The translations under genes and the position numbers were made by a program. This document shows positions 1 to 20,769 of a stretch of DNA of 64,000 nucleotides, one piece after another. The notes beneath the pieces were generated by a model. It did not search any database and had not been told where the DNA came from. It saw only the letters and a list, made by a program, of their open reading frames with translations. Origin of the DNA: Cinnamomum chago (taxonomy: Eukaryota; Streptophyta; Magnoliopsida; Laurales; Lauraceae); assembly GCA_038049695.1 (NCBI GenBank), contig CP142453.1, positions 36,307,501 through 36,371,500 of the forward strand. The letters run 5' to 3'. Each line of letters starts with the position of its first letter. The stretch's first letter is position 1.

Positions 1-468
1 GGTGTGTTCTTCCCCTTTCAACCAAGTCAGGATGATTAGAATAATTTTTTTTTATCAATAACGGTAAATTAAATTAAGAATAAAGCAATGGTACAAGAAA
101 ATTTCTAACAAAAAGAAGAAAAGAAAAAGGAATTGGTACAAAAGCATTATGCCATATAAGATAGAGGAAATTTGAAGACTTTACTCAAATCAAATTTAGT
201 GATTTCATGTTCAAAACTAACTTTTAATGATAGTAACTTAGATTTACGAATCTACTTTCTTCTACGGTTTGAAGATCGAAGAATCATTTCTGTTTCCAAG
301 ACTGCTGGTTTGTTTGATGCAACGGAAGAAGAAATTACAATTTTCACTTTTGGGGAAAAGTTATTCTAGTTTTTCTTGCATCTGGGGCTGCACATTTCTA
401 TTCACTGGGTACCATAGAGTAGCATAAAACCTCAAATCCATAAAACGGTGGTTTTGGTCTGCTTGCTT
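1..468. other. AT-rich stretch without a recognised gene
   Basis: No coding frame with family resemblance, RNA gene or bounded repeat is visible. The short open frames are what AT-rich sequence gives by chance. Confidence 0.5.
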
Positions 469-809
469 GTTTGACCACCAAAATGAGGACCCAGTTTCTC
501 ATTTCCGTGCACTACAATTTTTTTTTAGAAAACTTGGACCAATGTTAAAATGAGGACCCAGTTTCTCATTTCCGTGCACTACAATTTTTTTTTAGAAAAC
601 TTGGACCAATCATTTTTTTTAGTCATTTACCCTCCGTTTGTTTGACCACCAAAATGAGGACCCAGTTTCTCATTTCCGTGCACTACAATTTTTTTTTAGA
701 AAACTTGAACCAATGTCAAAATGAGGACCCAGTTTCTCATTTCCGTGCACTACAATTTTTTTTTAGAAAACTTGGACCAATCATTTTTTTTAGTCATTTA
801 CCTTCCGTT
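469..809. repeat. Nested tandem repeat, 67-bp unit inside a 171-bp unit
   Basis: A unit beginning AAAATGAGGACCCAGTTTC occurs at 480, 547, 651 and 718, giving 67-bp spacing within each pair. The pair plus its flank (TTGACCACCA at 471 and 642) is itself duplicated with a 171-bp period. The copies are nearly identical, so the array is recent. Confidence 0.85.
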
Positions 810-1190
810 TGGAAAGAGGGGAGGGAAGGGGAAATTAATTTTACCTTCTCTTGTTTGGGAAGTCAAAAAGTAGGGGGAAGAAAAGTGAAAAAGTAGGATT
901 TTGTTTGTTTGTGAAATAGAGAAAAAATTACCGTTTTATCCTTACTTTTATAAAAACTTTAAAATTATCTTTTACATATAAACGGCAATTTAGTCATTTT
1001 GTCCATTTTCCCCTCCTTTCCCCTCATTTTTCCCCTTGTTTTGGGGGGGAAATTTTTTCACCCTTTTTCCCCCACCTCATCCCCCCATTTTCCCTCCCCC
1101 CTTTCCCAAACACCATCAAAAAAAATTTCTCCCCCACTTTCCCCCCTTTTTTTCCCTCCCCCCAATTTTACCCCCCTCCCAAACAGAGAT
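795..1190. repeat. Purine/pyrimidine-skewed inverted-repeat element (MITE-like)
   Basis: The left edge is purine-rich (GTTTGGAAAGAGGGGAGGG) and the right edge, read on the minus strand, is similar (GTTTGGGAGGGGGGTAAAA). A further internal copy of the GTTTGGG-purine motif lies near 1110. The long C/T tract 1008-1185 dominates. Termini and target duplication could not be fixed, so assignment to a MITE class is inference. Confidence 0.35.
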
Positions 1191-1509
1191 GGGATTTGAC
1201 ATATCCTCCATGTGTCACCCCCATTGGTCCAGGGAATCCGGTTCCTTTTTTTCTTTTGAAGTGCTTTACTTGTCATTTCCTATTTTCCCAAGAAAGATGC
1301 TCGGGAACTCCTTCAATTTACGTGGGAAAATGCTCCACACAAAAATATCTACTTCAATCAATTGCTATTAAATACCTAGTCTGTGTTTTTTACTTGAAAT
1401 TGTGGGCGAAGAGTTTCAAATTCTTTAATGTCACATTTGCATGTACATTAATTTCACGGAAAGAGAAAATTGTCACATAAGCAAAGTCCATGAAATAGAA
1501 TTTTTGCAG

Positions 1510-1880
1510 AAGTATCCAAATTCTTGTTTGGTACGGATTTTTTTCTTTGATAAATTGGTGCTAATGTTGTTTGATATAGCTATGAATTCCTGAATTTTCA
1601 AACGAGAGGAGGAAGGGTAGGAGAGGGGGACGGGGGATTTCTAAAAAAGCAAATTTTGGGAGGGACACTAATGCTTATAGAAGGTTGTCAAAGAAGGCAG
1701 AGGAGGCTTATTCTAGTCGAAGACAAAGAGGTAGGATTCCTAGATTTAGATATCGGAAATGACATAATAAAGGAGGGAAAGTTTTCTTTTGTTGCACCAA
1801 AACATATAAAATATCAGTTTTCCGTAGAAAATCAATACCTTCTCTGTAGAAATGGGTTACACAAGAAGGTGCCCTAAAAG
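1510..1880. repeat. Dispersed repeat, copy 1 of a family shared with 18890-19075
   Basis: The segment from GCACCAAAACAT to GGTGCCCTAA (about 1795-1877) aligns in the same orientation with about 18990-19072, including TTTTGCGTAGAAA/TTTCCGTAGAAAA and ATGGGTTCCACAA/ATGGGTTACACAA. No transposase is present. The left edge is uncertain. Confidence 0.35.
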
Positions 1881-1884
1881 TTGT

Positions 1885-2120
1885 GCCGTTGAAGTGGAAT
1901 TCCAAATTCCTCTTCTCATAAGAGCATTTGAAACTCCAATAAAAAAAATAAAGAAATTGGAATTCCAAATGGTCATTTAAGACCTTTTAGGTGGTTGGAA
2001 TTTGAAATTCTTGTAAATGAATTATGGGATTTCAAATGCTAGGAGACAAGCCATTGCATCATGTCCAAAAAACTCAACATGCCAAATTCTTATTTGGAAT
2101 TCTAGTAAAGAGATTTAATG
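1885..2120. mobile_element. Divergent Tourist-like MITE copy
   Basis: It shares ordered blocks with the bounded MITE at 29132-29416: GGAATTCCAAATGGTCATTT, TGGGATTTCAAATGCT, CATGTCCAAAAAACTC and GAATTCTAGTAAAGAGA. The termini are eroded and no target duplication is visible, so only family membership is claimed. Confidence 0.45.
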
Positions 2121-2258
2121 AGGGCTTTTCCAAGAGAGATTGGGGAGTGAAGGGCCCAAGTGCAAATGTAGCACAGGAAAAATTCTTTTTTAATCCTTTT
2201 TTCTTAAATGGTGAAGCATTAAATTCTCACAATTTTTATTCCTAATAAGGTGGAGGGT

Positions 2259-2516
2259 CAACCAACGAGTATTGCTCAGTTGGCCAAGGACTTTACGCAT
2301 TAGGAAGCAAAGAGGTCTTGTGTTTGATACCTACCCTCATTGGCCATCTCCTATAGTTTTACCTGATACATACAGATATGAGGATTTGCATGTACCCCAA
2401 TAGATTAGTTTTCAACTGTCCATAATCAAGTGTCCCTTGGGCTTGGGGTGAAAAGCACCTGAGCTGGGATGGACAAGAAATACCTGGATTATCAAAAATA
2501 AATAAATAAGTAAATA
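2259..2516 (+). mobile_element. tRNA-derived SINE with 12-bp target-site duplication
   Basis: A 258-bp element flanked by the perfect direct repeat AAGGTGGAGGGT (2247-2258 and 2517-2528). An internal RNA polymerase III A box (TTGCTCAGTTGG, 2272-2283) and B box (GTTTGATACC, 2322-2331) lie about 40 bp apart, as in tRNA-related SINE heads. The element ends in an A-rich tail of AAAT units. All three hallmarks of a SINE are present. The family was not identified. Confidence 0.78.
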
Positions 2517-2528
2517 AAGGTGGAGGGT

Positions 2529-3374
2529 GGGCGACCATTTCTTATAACCAATCATTATCTTGTCCGTGTCCCACTCCCATCAATCCAAGGTTAGCATCAT
2601 AAGAGTTCGCGCACTTGAGCTAGAATGCTATTGGAACGGTATAACCGTCAACATGTTTTTCTTACATTAACCGGAGTATATTTGTTGGCCCTAATATATC
2701 TTCTCTTCCTTCCTCCATCCCTCACTAGGGACCATGTGTTCGGTCGAATTTGAATTCCTAATAATTCTACCCAGTGCCCTTCTATCCAAGAAGCTAAAAC
2801 CAAAAGAGGAGTGACAGAGAAAATCGACATAGGACCATCAAATGGTCTCCTCTTTCGGTGGGAAATGATTGCCATCCATTACCCATGTCTATCAAATCAT
2901 TCGTCTCCTCTACATATCCAACTTGTATCCTCCCATGTTATTAGAAAATCAATACCTTATGATTTTCTACAGAAAATATGGCACGTCCCCAAAAGGGCTG
3001 AGTGAAGGATCAAAAGTAACTGCCGATCAAAATATCAACACTTGCATTATTGGCCATCCTAACCAAATCACTAAGAATTCAAATGCCCCACTCTAGATCT
3101 AAACCGTTTATCCTTCACTACCACCACATTCACAACCAAAAAGAAAAAGAGAAAAAGAATACCTCCACAAGGAAATTCACAACCTAAACCCCCTATTTAT
3201 AGGCCATTGGGCCCTTAAAAAGGGGCATGCCTTTCAAAGTGGAGTCATGAAACAGTATCTTGAAAGTGCTTGCCAATTAAACAAATGTTTGTACATTACA
3301 GCTCCACCACTCTTGCCTCTCCACCGGGTGAAACCACTGATTAGATTTTCACAAACACACTGCACACATACAAT
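2529..3374. other. No gene recognised
   Basis: Moderate-complexity intergenic DNA. Open frames of 60-85 codons show no family resemblance. Nothing else seen. Confidence 0.5.
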
Positions 3375-3630
3375 GGGTGCGTTTGGTCACAGCAACTTCC
3401 TAGCGATTGGTACAGCGATTGACGATTGGTACAGCGATTGGCCAAACGCAAATATAAGACAACAACAAGCGACAGCGACAGCTTCTAGAGCCTCAAATCG
3501 CTGATTTTCCATAATCTCGGTCCCCCCAGCTTCAGCAACAGCAACAGCTTCTAAGCATCAGCAACAACAACAGCAACAGCTTCTACATAACCTCAATCGC
3601 TATCAGTAGTTGCTGTGACCAAACACAGCC
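3375..3630. mobile_element. 256-bp MITE with 22-bp terminal inverted repeats
   Basis: The left end (3375-3396) and the reverse complement of the right end (3609-3630) match at 20 of 22 positions, sharing GTTTGGTCACAGCAAC. The trinucleotide AAT sits on both flanks (3372-3374, 3631-3633) and may be a 3-bp target duplication. The interior is rich in CAACAGCAACAGCTTCT-type subrepeats and has no coding capacity. Confidence 0.8.
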
Positions 3631-4629
3631 AATATAATAATGATGATAACAGGCTGAAATGTGATTATACCAACAGCATGTGAGAAACCACTACCCATCC
3701 TACGTAATGATCTGACAAATGAATAGCCCGAATCATCAAATCACTAGACATAACCCATAAGTTGCAATAACCAAAGGCAATTAACAAGCAGAAAGCACAA
3801 TCGCAAAATCTGATGATCATGTTACGAGACAATGAGATATTGAGGTATCAGTCATATAACAGTTTAAATTACCAAAAGCAGGATATGTCTATGGTTCTAT
3901 CAGAAAGTCTTTCCTTAGAAACCTCTTCCCCTAGATTACTTCTTAGTTCTTATATAATTACCATCATAAAGCCATCTGACTTGGGGTTTTTATATGAAGT
4001 AGGTTTAAACCAATATTCATGGATGGGACTTCTAGGATTCTGACCTGTGAAATTTCACTTCTAGTCTCCAATCAACATGAAGTCCAATTCATACTCTCCA
4101 ACGAAAAAGCAGGCTGTAAAATGTGTTTGAAGTTGGGATTCCCGTGTAGTAAACCCCATCATGTTTAAGGAGAGATTAAAACAAATGAACGTGCAATTTT
4201 GAAGGTTGTTTTGTCAGTAATCTAGGTTCAATGAGAAAAGGTCAACTTTGAAGGCCAACACATTGCCCATGCATCCCTAGGAAACAGTAAGGTTCAACAA
4301 ACTGAAGGTCCAGCCAGATCCACCAACAGATGGCTGTGTGCATGGTTGCATCATAAATGCCAAAACTTGTGTATAAACCCAGCATCCAAGTTGGACGAGG
4401 AAATTTAGTCCAGCTAACTCTTCCAGATTTCTTAAATCATTGCAGTGCAAGCAAACGTTTAGCAAAGCAGCAAATAGTATATGCAACTCTCACACTAAAA
4501 TGCATAACAAAATTTCAGACATCTATGTCAGCCAGTTGGGATCCACTGAACCATGATTCCCTAGACAGCAAGCACTACATAATAAAATCTGAATCCAAGT
4601 ACAGAACAAAAAACCTAGAGCAGATTGAT
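3631..4629. other. 3' flank of RPS8, no further gene recognised
   Basis: No coding exon with family resemblance on either strand. The part next to 4629 should hold the RPS8 3' UTR (minus strand); no clear AATAAA signal was seen. Confidence 0.5.
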
Positions 4630-14834
<10,205 letters not shown>

Positions 14835-14960
14835 ATTTACTAATCAGCGAGGCCAAGGTCCTCTCTCTCTCTCTCTCTCTGTGAGACTGAGACTGAGATT
14901 GAGATTGAGATTGAATATGCCAAAGACCCTAACCCCACCAAATGAAGAGGGTTTTATAAC
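14835..14960 (-). promoter_or_regulatory. RPS8 promoter/5' UTR with TATA box
   Basis: A minus-strand TATAAAA lies at 14958-14952, about 120 bp upstream of the ATG. A GA-rich microsatellite (14862-14880, CT on the plus strand) lies between them in the expected 5' UTR. Confidence 0.6.
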
Positions 14961-15130
14961 GCGGAGGATTGGGTCATAAAGAATATTGAATTGTGGTTTC
15001 CTTGCTTGCATGGAATTCACGGCTGTTTGGAAAATGATATGATTCTGCATTCGATGGAAATTCATTTTAGCCTTTTAGGAGTAGCACCGATTCAGGACAC
15101 TGCCTTTCCCTATGGATGCTCATGCAAGCA

Positions 15131-15427
15131 AATTATATTTTATGGGTTTCAAAGTCAATTTTGACCATAATTCTGATTTTGACTTAAAATTATATCTCTT
15201 CTGTATAACTTATCCACATTCTCCCTCCACTTCCCCATGCAACCACTGTAACTTCTTCGTGCTTTTCATTACTCTCAACCATTTTCCTCTTTTTTTATTA
15301 TTATTTGTCATTAAGCGTTTGAAGATGATTCTATGTGATCTGAATTTCTTTTTAATTAATTTTTATGTATATTCCTTCAAGTTTTATTGGTAAACATGAA
15401 CGTGCTTAGCACGGGTTACTGTGCTAG
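15131..15427 (+). mobile_element. Small non-autonomous Helitron (3' end defined)
   Basis: The 3' end shows the Helitron signature: hairpin CGTGC-TTA-GCACG (15401-15413), a 10-nt spacer, CTAG (15424-15427), then T. The body is repeated in the same orientation at 19191-19609 (shared TTTTGACCATAA, CCACATTCTCC, GATGATTCTATGTGATC, TTTTATTGGTAAACATG). The 5' end is approximate. Confidence 0.7.
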
Positions 15428-15644
15428 TATCTAATTATCAAATTATCAGAAGGGTTGGCAAATGGGTCCAAATCCAAATCAATACTAGTTCAAACCCATG
15501 GATCAACTACCCATCACATTTTAATTTTTTCCTTTTCTTGGTTAAGAGCTGACTTTTCCCAGCGCCCTCTTTAATTTCATCATCATCTCTCTCTCTCTGC
15601 GTTGCGCTTATCTTCATCAGTCGTGATCTTCTTCCTCTCTATCT

Positions 15645-16350
15645 TCTATTTCTCTCAAAAAACTGACTAATGAATATTGCATAAGATTGTGTTATCACAT
15701 TTATTATCATATGGTTAATAATATTTTACGACTAATTCTTATTAGGGTAAAATGCAACACACCCCCTACATTGGGAGGAAGTTTATTTTATGTAACTCGG
15801 ATTTTCAATAGGTTGATTCAACTACAAAGCTCCACCTTTTTATATTAGATATCTCTAACTCAAAGATTTAGAAGATTCGAACTCATGACCTGAGGACACG
15901 TTTGTGAAGCCACCTACTCATAGAAAATGCAAGGAAAAGTAGGATACTTTTTTATTCTAAACGAGGAGTTTTTCTTATTTGATGCAAATGCTTTTCCACC
16001 ATCTCTCTCAAAAAAATGACTAATGAGCAGTGCATAAATTGTGTTATCACATTTCTTATCATATGGTCAATCATTTTGTATGACTAATTCTTATTAGGGT
16101 AAAATGCAACACTCCTACATTGGGAGGAAGTTTATTTTATGCGACTCGAATTTTCAATAGGTTGGCTCAACTGCAAAGTTCTACTTTTTTAGCTTAGATA
16201 TCCCTAACTCATAGATTTAGAAAATTCGAACTCATGACCTAAGGATACATTTGTGAAGCCACCTACCCGTAAAAAATGCGAGAAAAAGTGGGATCCTTTT
16301 TTTTATTTCTAAAGCAGGAGTTTTTATTATTTGATGCAAATGCTTTTCAA
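15645..16350. repeat. Two tandem copies of a 353-bp unit
   Basis: TGACTAATGA recurs at 15664 and 16017. The following sequence (AGGGTAAAATGCAACAC, GGGAGGAAGTTTATTTTATG, GATGCAAATGCTTTTC) repeats in register to about 15997 and 16350. Divergence is moderate. Confidence 0.8.
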
Positions 16351-17482
16351 CGAGGAAAAAGGCAAATATGAGATTCATTTTGTACGACTATATGGAAAAG
16401 CGTTTCTTATGGGGTAGAAAAAAAAATTCCAGTGAAAAAATGGAAATGCACAAAACCGATTTTCTTTTTTTTTTGTAAACACTACACATACTTCCTCTAA
16501 GGGCATGTTTATATACAGGGCCTTTATACAGATTAAGGAAAGTGCCACATCAACAATGTTCATGGTAAATTGATACCATGGAAGAGGAGCTTTGCGGCAA
16601 GTAGATTTTCATGTTTGGTGCAAATCTCATTTTCTCGATGAATCCATGCTAGTGTTGTTTGGTGTGCCTGCGGGTTTCTTGTGGCAGTCAAATCAACATG
16701 TGTCATTCAACCTATATATACAGCATGCAACCATTCCTTGAAATCAAGCAAAGGAACTATATACTTTGGTGAGTTTTCCAATTTGCCAACAAATTTCAAT
16801 AGATTTTGATAAATACCACTGAATCTTATAAAAAATTTGTTGATTTATTTCAATTAGGTTTTTCCTGGGGTATGTCAATTGAGTCCATTTCATTAGAACT
16901 TAGTAAGTCTTATCTTAGTTTTGTTAGTGTTCATTAGAAGTCAATTGGGTCATGTTTGTTTCACTGAATCTGGGCAAGAAAATTGATAAAAAGAAACCGC
17001 CTAGGCTCTACTTTCTATAAATTTAAGATGGGTCTAGTTAATCAAGCCATATCGGAAAAATCTATGGTTTTGCAAGTCAACCTCTTGGTATGTCTAACCA
17101 ATTAACATCACCAAGGGCATCAAAAGTAGTGATGAAACATACCCAAATAATCAATCTCTTTCCCATTTGAGGACATAGGATCCGCATCGAGAGAAGAAGG
17201 CACATAACAGAAGCACTACTAGGTGAGGGTAGAACAATGAAGGGGAAGGATTTGCCGGTGCCAATTAGTGATTTGAAGGATGGCAGGGGAGGGATTTACT
17301 GGTGCCAATTAAGGATTTGACAGAGCAGTGGCCTTGTCTCTACACGCGATTGAGGGTGACAATGAGAAGAGTAAGGGTTCAATGAGATATGGTAGATTAT
17401 GTTAATCCGGTAGATGCTATAGTTGCTATTGCAAGTTGGAGAGTCCATCTTTGTATGTCGATCTTGGGATTAAAGACGACTG
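16351..17482. other. No gene recognised
   Basis: Intergenic sequence. A short imperfect duplication (GGTGCCAATTA at about 17258 and 17301) is the only structure noticed. Confidence 0.45.
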
Positions 17483-17594
17483 TGTTAGAACTCAATCCGG
17501 GGCGGCACCCTTAACCATGACGCATAGCATGTCAACCACGGGCGTCCAATGGAGAGTCTCAGCAAGTCCTAGATCGAAAATATCTAAGTCCCGA

Positions 17595-18455
17595 CAATGG
17601 CGGCTCCAGGAATTCGAGTCAGTGGGGTTAACAAAAGACTAATGTTCCGCAAATCGAATAAATTTGTTTTCCCCTTCATTAACATCTGTTGTCTACTTTC
17701 GATAATCCGACAAATATAATATAAAATTCTCAAATAATCTATTTCCGATAATCTAACAAAGATAATATTGAATTCTAAAAAGAAAAAATAGAAATTTTAA
17801 TACAATGTTATTAATAAATCTTAATCCAAAAAGAAAATTCAAATACATAAACTCCTACAGCTGCCCTCAACAGGTTTTCATGTGTTGAAATTGCTGCATA
17901 ATAGCTTCATTAGTAACACTAGCCATCAAATCATTTTCAATATTTGTGACCAAACAGTCATTCATCCATTGATCTCTCATTCAGTTATGCAACTTGTTAT
18001 TTACGTACTTTATTGCTAAAAAAACTCTTTCTACCGTCGCAGTTGCTACTAGTAAAATCAACGCCAATTTTAGAAGCAAATAAATCGATTGGTATACATA
18101 TCATTCTTTCCCTCCACTAATTTTCCAGCAATGTCACCAATTCCTTTTAGTTCTAAAAACTTATTGCTAGAGATCATGTCAACAATGTGGGCCCATTAAT
18201 TTTTTATTTATTTTGGTAAACAGTTGGTCCATTAACTTAGGCGGTGAGTATTTTATAGTAATTTTTGTTCACTACCACATCAACAAAGAAAAGGTGTAAA
18301 GTTAGCTAATGTGCGGTGAAACTCTTAAATTGAGTAGGGTCAAAAGTTTCCCATAAGTTCAAATCATGACATAAAAAGATTTATTTTTACAATATGTTTT
18401 TGGATCTCAGTGGGGTCAATTGACCCCCATTGAGATCAATATGGAGCCGCCCATG
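17595..18455 (-). mobile_element. Internally deleted hAT element, 8-bp target duplication
   Basis: The 861-bp insertion is flanked by the perfect 8-bp repeat AGTCCCGA (17587-17594 and 18456-18463), the duplication length of hAT transposons. The ends are short imperfect inverted repeats: CAATGGCGGCTCC on the left and CATGGGCGGCTCC on the right when read on the minus strand. It carries only the C-terminal part of a transposase. It interrupts an LTR, so it is younger than that LTR. Confidence 0.88.
17860..18180 (-). pseudogene. hAT transposase C-terminal dimerisation domain fragment
   Basis: Minus-strand reading gives KLALILLVATATVERVFLAI, KYVNNKLHN, then MRDQWMNDCLVTNIENDLM and NEAIMQQFQHMKT. 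This matches the hAT C-terminal dimerisation region of the TTF-type plant group (LPVATATVERxFSAMxxVKxxLRNRM...DQWxNDCLV). Upstream FLELKGIGDIAGKLVEGKN also fits. A stop follows HN and the catalytic N-terminal part is absent. Confidence 0.8.
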
Positions 18456-18829
18456 AGTCCCGACTCTGGGCTTATAAGTCAAACCTCGTGTTAAGTCAAC
18501 ATGGCGCGATTTAAAGCCGTAAGACCCTGCATCCCATAAGAACTCTGGAGTCAAGCCTGCTCCAGCGGGAGTAGTACTAAGATGTGTGATCGCCTGGGAA
18601 GTCTGCACGCGTGCATGTGGGGCTAAAGTGGACAATATTAGACAATTGGTATCAGAGTCAAGGACAACTCTATTTTATGTTCATCGACTCTATTTTCGGT
18701 TGGGGAGGGGGGGTCAGTGCCAGAATGGGTGATTCCCTGGGAAGTCCTCACGCCTGCATGTGGGGCCAAAGCCAATAATATCATGCTGAGTTGGGGCGAG
18801 CCTGAGACAAGATGGGCGATGGATATGGA

Positions 18830-19190
18830 GCTTAGAGATGAGAGATCGAGATGAACATGGAATGATTTTCAAAGGAGGGGCCTTTTTTCTATGGAATTAA
18901 AAGTCCGACACCCCCCATGGGAATCGAAATTCCGACTTTCTCATAAAAAATGTTGACATGGTAGAAAAGAATTTACGAAGACTTTTGCAGCACCAAACAC
19001 ATGAAAAACCAATTTTGCGTAGAAATTTGGTACTTCATTCCACAAAAATGGGTTCCACAAATGTACCCTAATGCTTCTCAACTGAGAAAACAATGTGATG
19101 GAATGAAAAAAATAAATTCAACCCTCTAGGATTTTGATTTTGAGAAATTTTAAGTTAAAAGGAGTGAAACTCCACCATGAAGCGCACCTG
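18830..19190. repeat. Dispersed repeat, copy 2 of the 1510-1880 family
   Basis: GCACCAAACACATGAAAAACC to TGTACCCTAAT (about 18990-19072) aligns with about 1795-1877 in the same orientation. The rest of the stretch has no recognised feature. Confidence 0.35.
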
Positions 19191-19609
19191 TTATAATATA
19201 TTAAAGTCAAGGGTTCTAAAGTTAATTTTGACCATAACTCCTAATTTTGACTGGGAGTTATATCCTTTTCTATAGCTTACCCACATTCTCCTCCCACTTC
19301 CACATGCAACCACTCTGGCTTTTTTCCGAATTCCACTCCTCTCAACCATTTCATTTTCATCCCAAGTCTCCTATGCTCTACGTATTCTGCTCTTTCCTTT
19401 CCATTCGACCTTTTTGAATCCATTTCTATGGCACAAGCTCTTGGATTAAAAAAAAATGTACCGGCATAATCCTCTTTTATATTGTTCTATGTCATTAGTG
19501 TTTGAGATGATTCTATGTGATCCAAATTTCTTTTTTAATTGATTTTATGTATGTTGTTGCAAATTTTATTGGTAAACATGCCCATAGTTAGCACGGGTAA
19601 TTGTGTTAG
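19191..19609 (+). mobile_element. Second, degenerate Helitron of the 15131 family
   Basis: It aligns with 15131-15427 over most of its length. The 3' end has a decayed hairpin (CCATAGTTAGCACGGG) and TTAG instead of CTAG, followed by T. It begins TTATAATATATTAAAGTC, similar to usual Helitron 5' starts. Confidence 0.6.
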
Positions 19610-20376
19610 TTGAAGATTTGAGATGCTCAAAGTGAAATCTCTCATCATCAATGGGGCTGGGCTATAAATTCACTCTAATAAGAGTTGAACACGCAATTAG
19701 ATTCATCATGAGATCATTAATGTGGTTGAATAAATGTGATTGATATTGCTTTAATCATGTATTCATTATATGGTTAATCTGGGGCCAAATCTTATTGGAG
19801 TGAAGCTTTAGAACTTCTAATACAAGGTGAGGACATCTATTTTGAGCCGCTCAAGATTTCAGTAGGTGGAACTTATTGTGGAGTTTCACTCATATAACTC
19901 GGGTCTCTGTGTTTTCTTTTTTTCCTTTTTTTTATTACTCCAACCAAGGGGCCTAGGACTCATGAGAGAGCCCACACACATGGGAAGAGAGCATGTACAC
20001 ACAAACTAATACCCCAAACAAGTGGCGAAGGAGACGACACTCATGGGAAAAGGCCCACACACATGGGAAGAGGGTAGCATACCTAGGGGGTCAATCCATC
20101 AATAGCTGGTGATATACGAGATTGCCAACCAACTGAGCAGCCTCAAGTTCTCCACTCAAATCTCTAAGCTGAAGACTCAGAGGATCCAATCTCTTGTCAT
20201 AGGCGATGAGATATTCATGATAGTTACTTTCCAATGAATAATTGTGATGCATGTGTAACCAAGGACATGTTTGTGAAACACAATTGTACAGGAGGTGTAT
20301 ATTTCCTCTTTTACGAAATGGGTTTCTAGGGAAGGGATGAAAAAGTCTACTTTCCTCTCTCGCGATGAAGAACATT
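19610..20376. other. No gene recognised; one 20-bp exact direct repeat
   Basis: GCCCACACACATGGGAAGAG occurs at 19970-19989 and 20053-20072. Otherwise nothing supported. Confidence 0.5.
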
Positions 20377-20735
20377 TAGGTCATGTTTGACAATCAAATC
20401 CTTGAGGAGTCCTCATTGATTTCTCGCATAGTCGTGGAAATACATGTTTGACAACTATAAATCCCCAAGGTTTGGACTGATTGAAATCCTCGTTTTTTAG
20501 GATTTCATGTTTGACCTCCCCCACGAGATTTGAAAATCCTCATCTTTGTAGATTTAGACATTGATGCAAAATTTTCTCAACGATACGCATCGGCACACAC
20601 CGATGTTGATGTAAAAGTCACATCTATACAATCCTTAGTGAGAGGACTTTGTTCCAAATGGAATAAATAAAGATTAAAGGTGTAGAGTTCCCATGCTTTC
20701 GTCAATTGTTACCAAATGTGCACTTAGGAGGCGTC
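20377..20735. mobile_element. MITE-like element, family shared with 43050-43305
   Basis: The left edge reads TAGGTCATGTTTGACAA. The right edge on the minus strand reads TAAGTGCACATTTGGTAACA, giving imperfect inverted ends. Internal blocks (GAAAATCCTCATCTTTG, CAATCCTTAGTGAGAGGA) recur in the copy at 43050-43305. It is non-coding. Confidence 0.5.
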
Positions 20736-20769
20736 TGAGCAATTCATTTACCACATAAATAGTGGGAGA

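Larger units (their letters stand above)
17483..18644 (+). mobile_element. LTR with tRNA-Met-type primer site, split by a hAT element
   Basis: A sequence starting TGTTAGAACTC and ending ATTAGACA is followed after one base by TTGGTATCAGAG (18646-18657), the usual plant primer-binding site complementary to initiator tRNA-Met. Taking out the 861-bp hAT insertion and its 8-bp duplication leaves an LTR of about 293 bp. A partial second copy of the LTR's last part (CCTGGGAAGTC, TGCATGTGGGGC) lies at about 18735-18775. No polyprotein follows, so this is a remnant. Confidence 0.6.

Noticed and set aside
999-1371. Pro/Phe-rich open frames over the C/T tract
   Set aside because: Low-complexity pyrimidine tract translated; no family resemblance.
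3247-3504. 85-codon frame over the left part of the MITE
   Set aside because: It spans a transposon end and CAA/CAG-rich repeats; not a gene.
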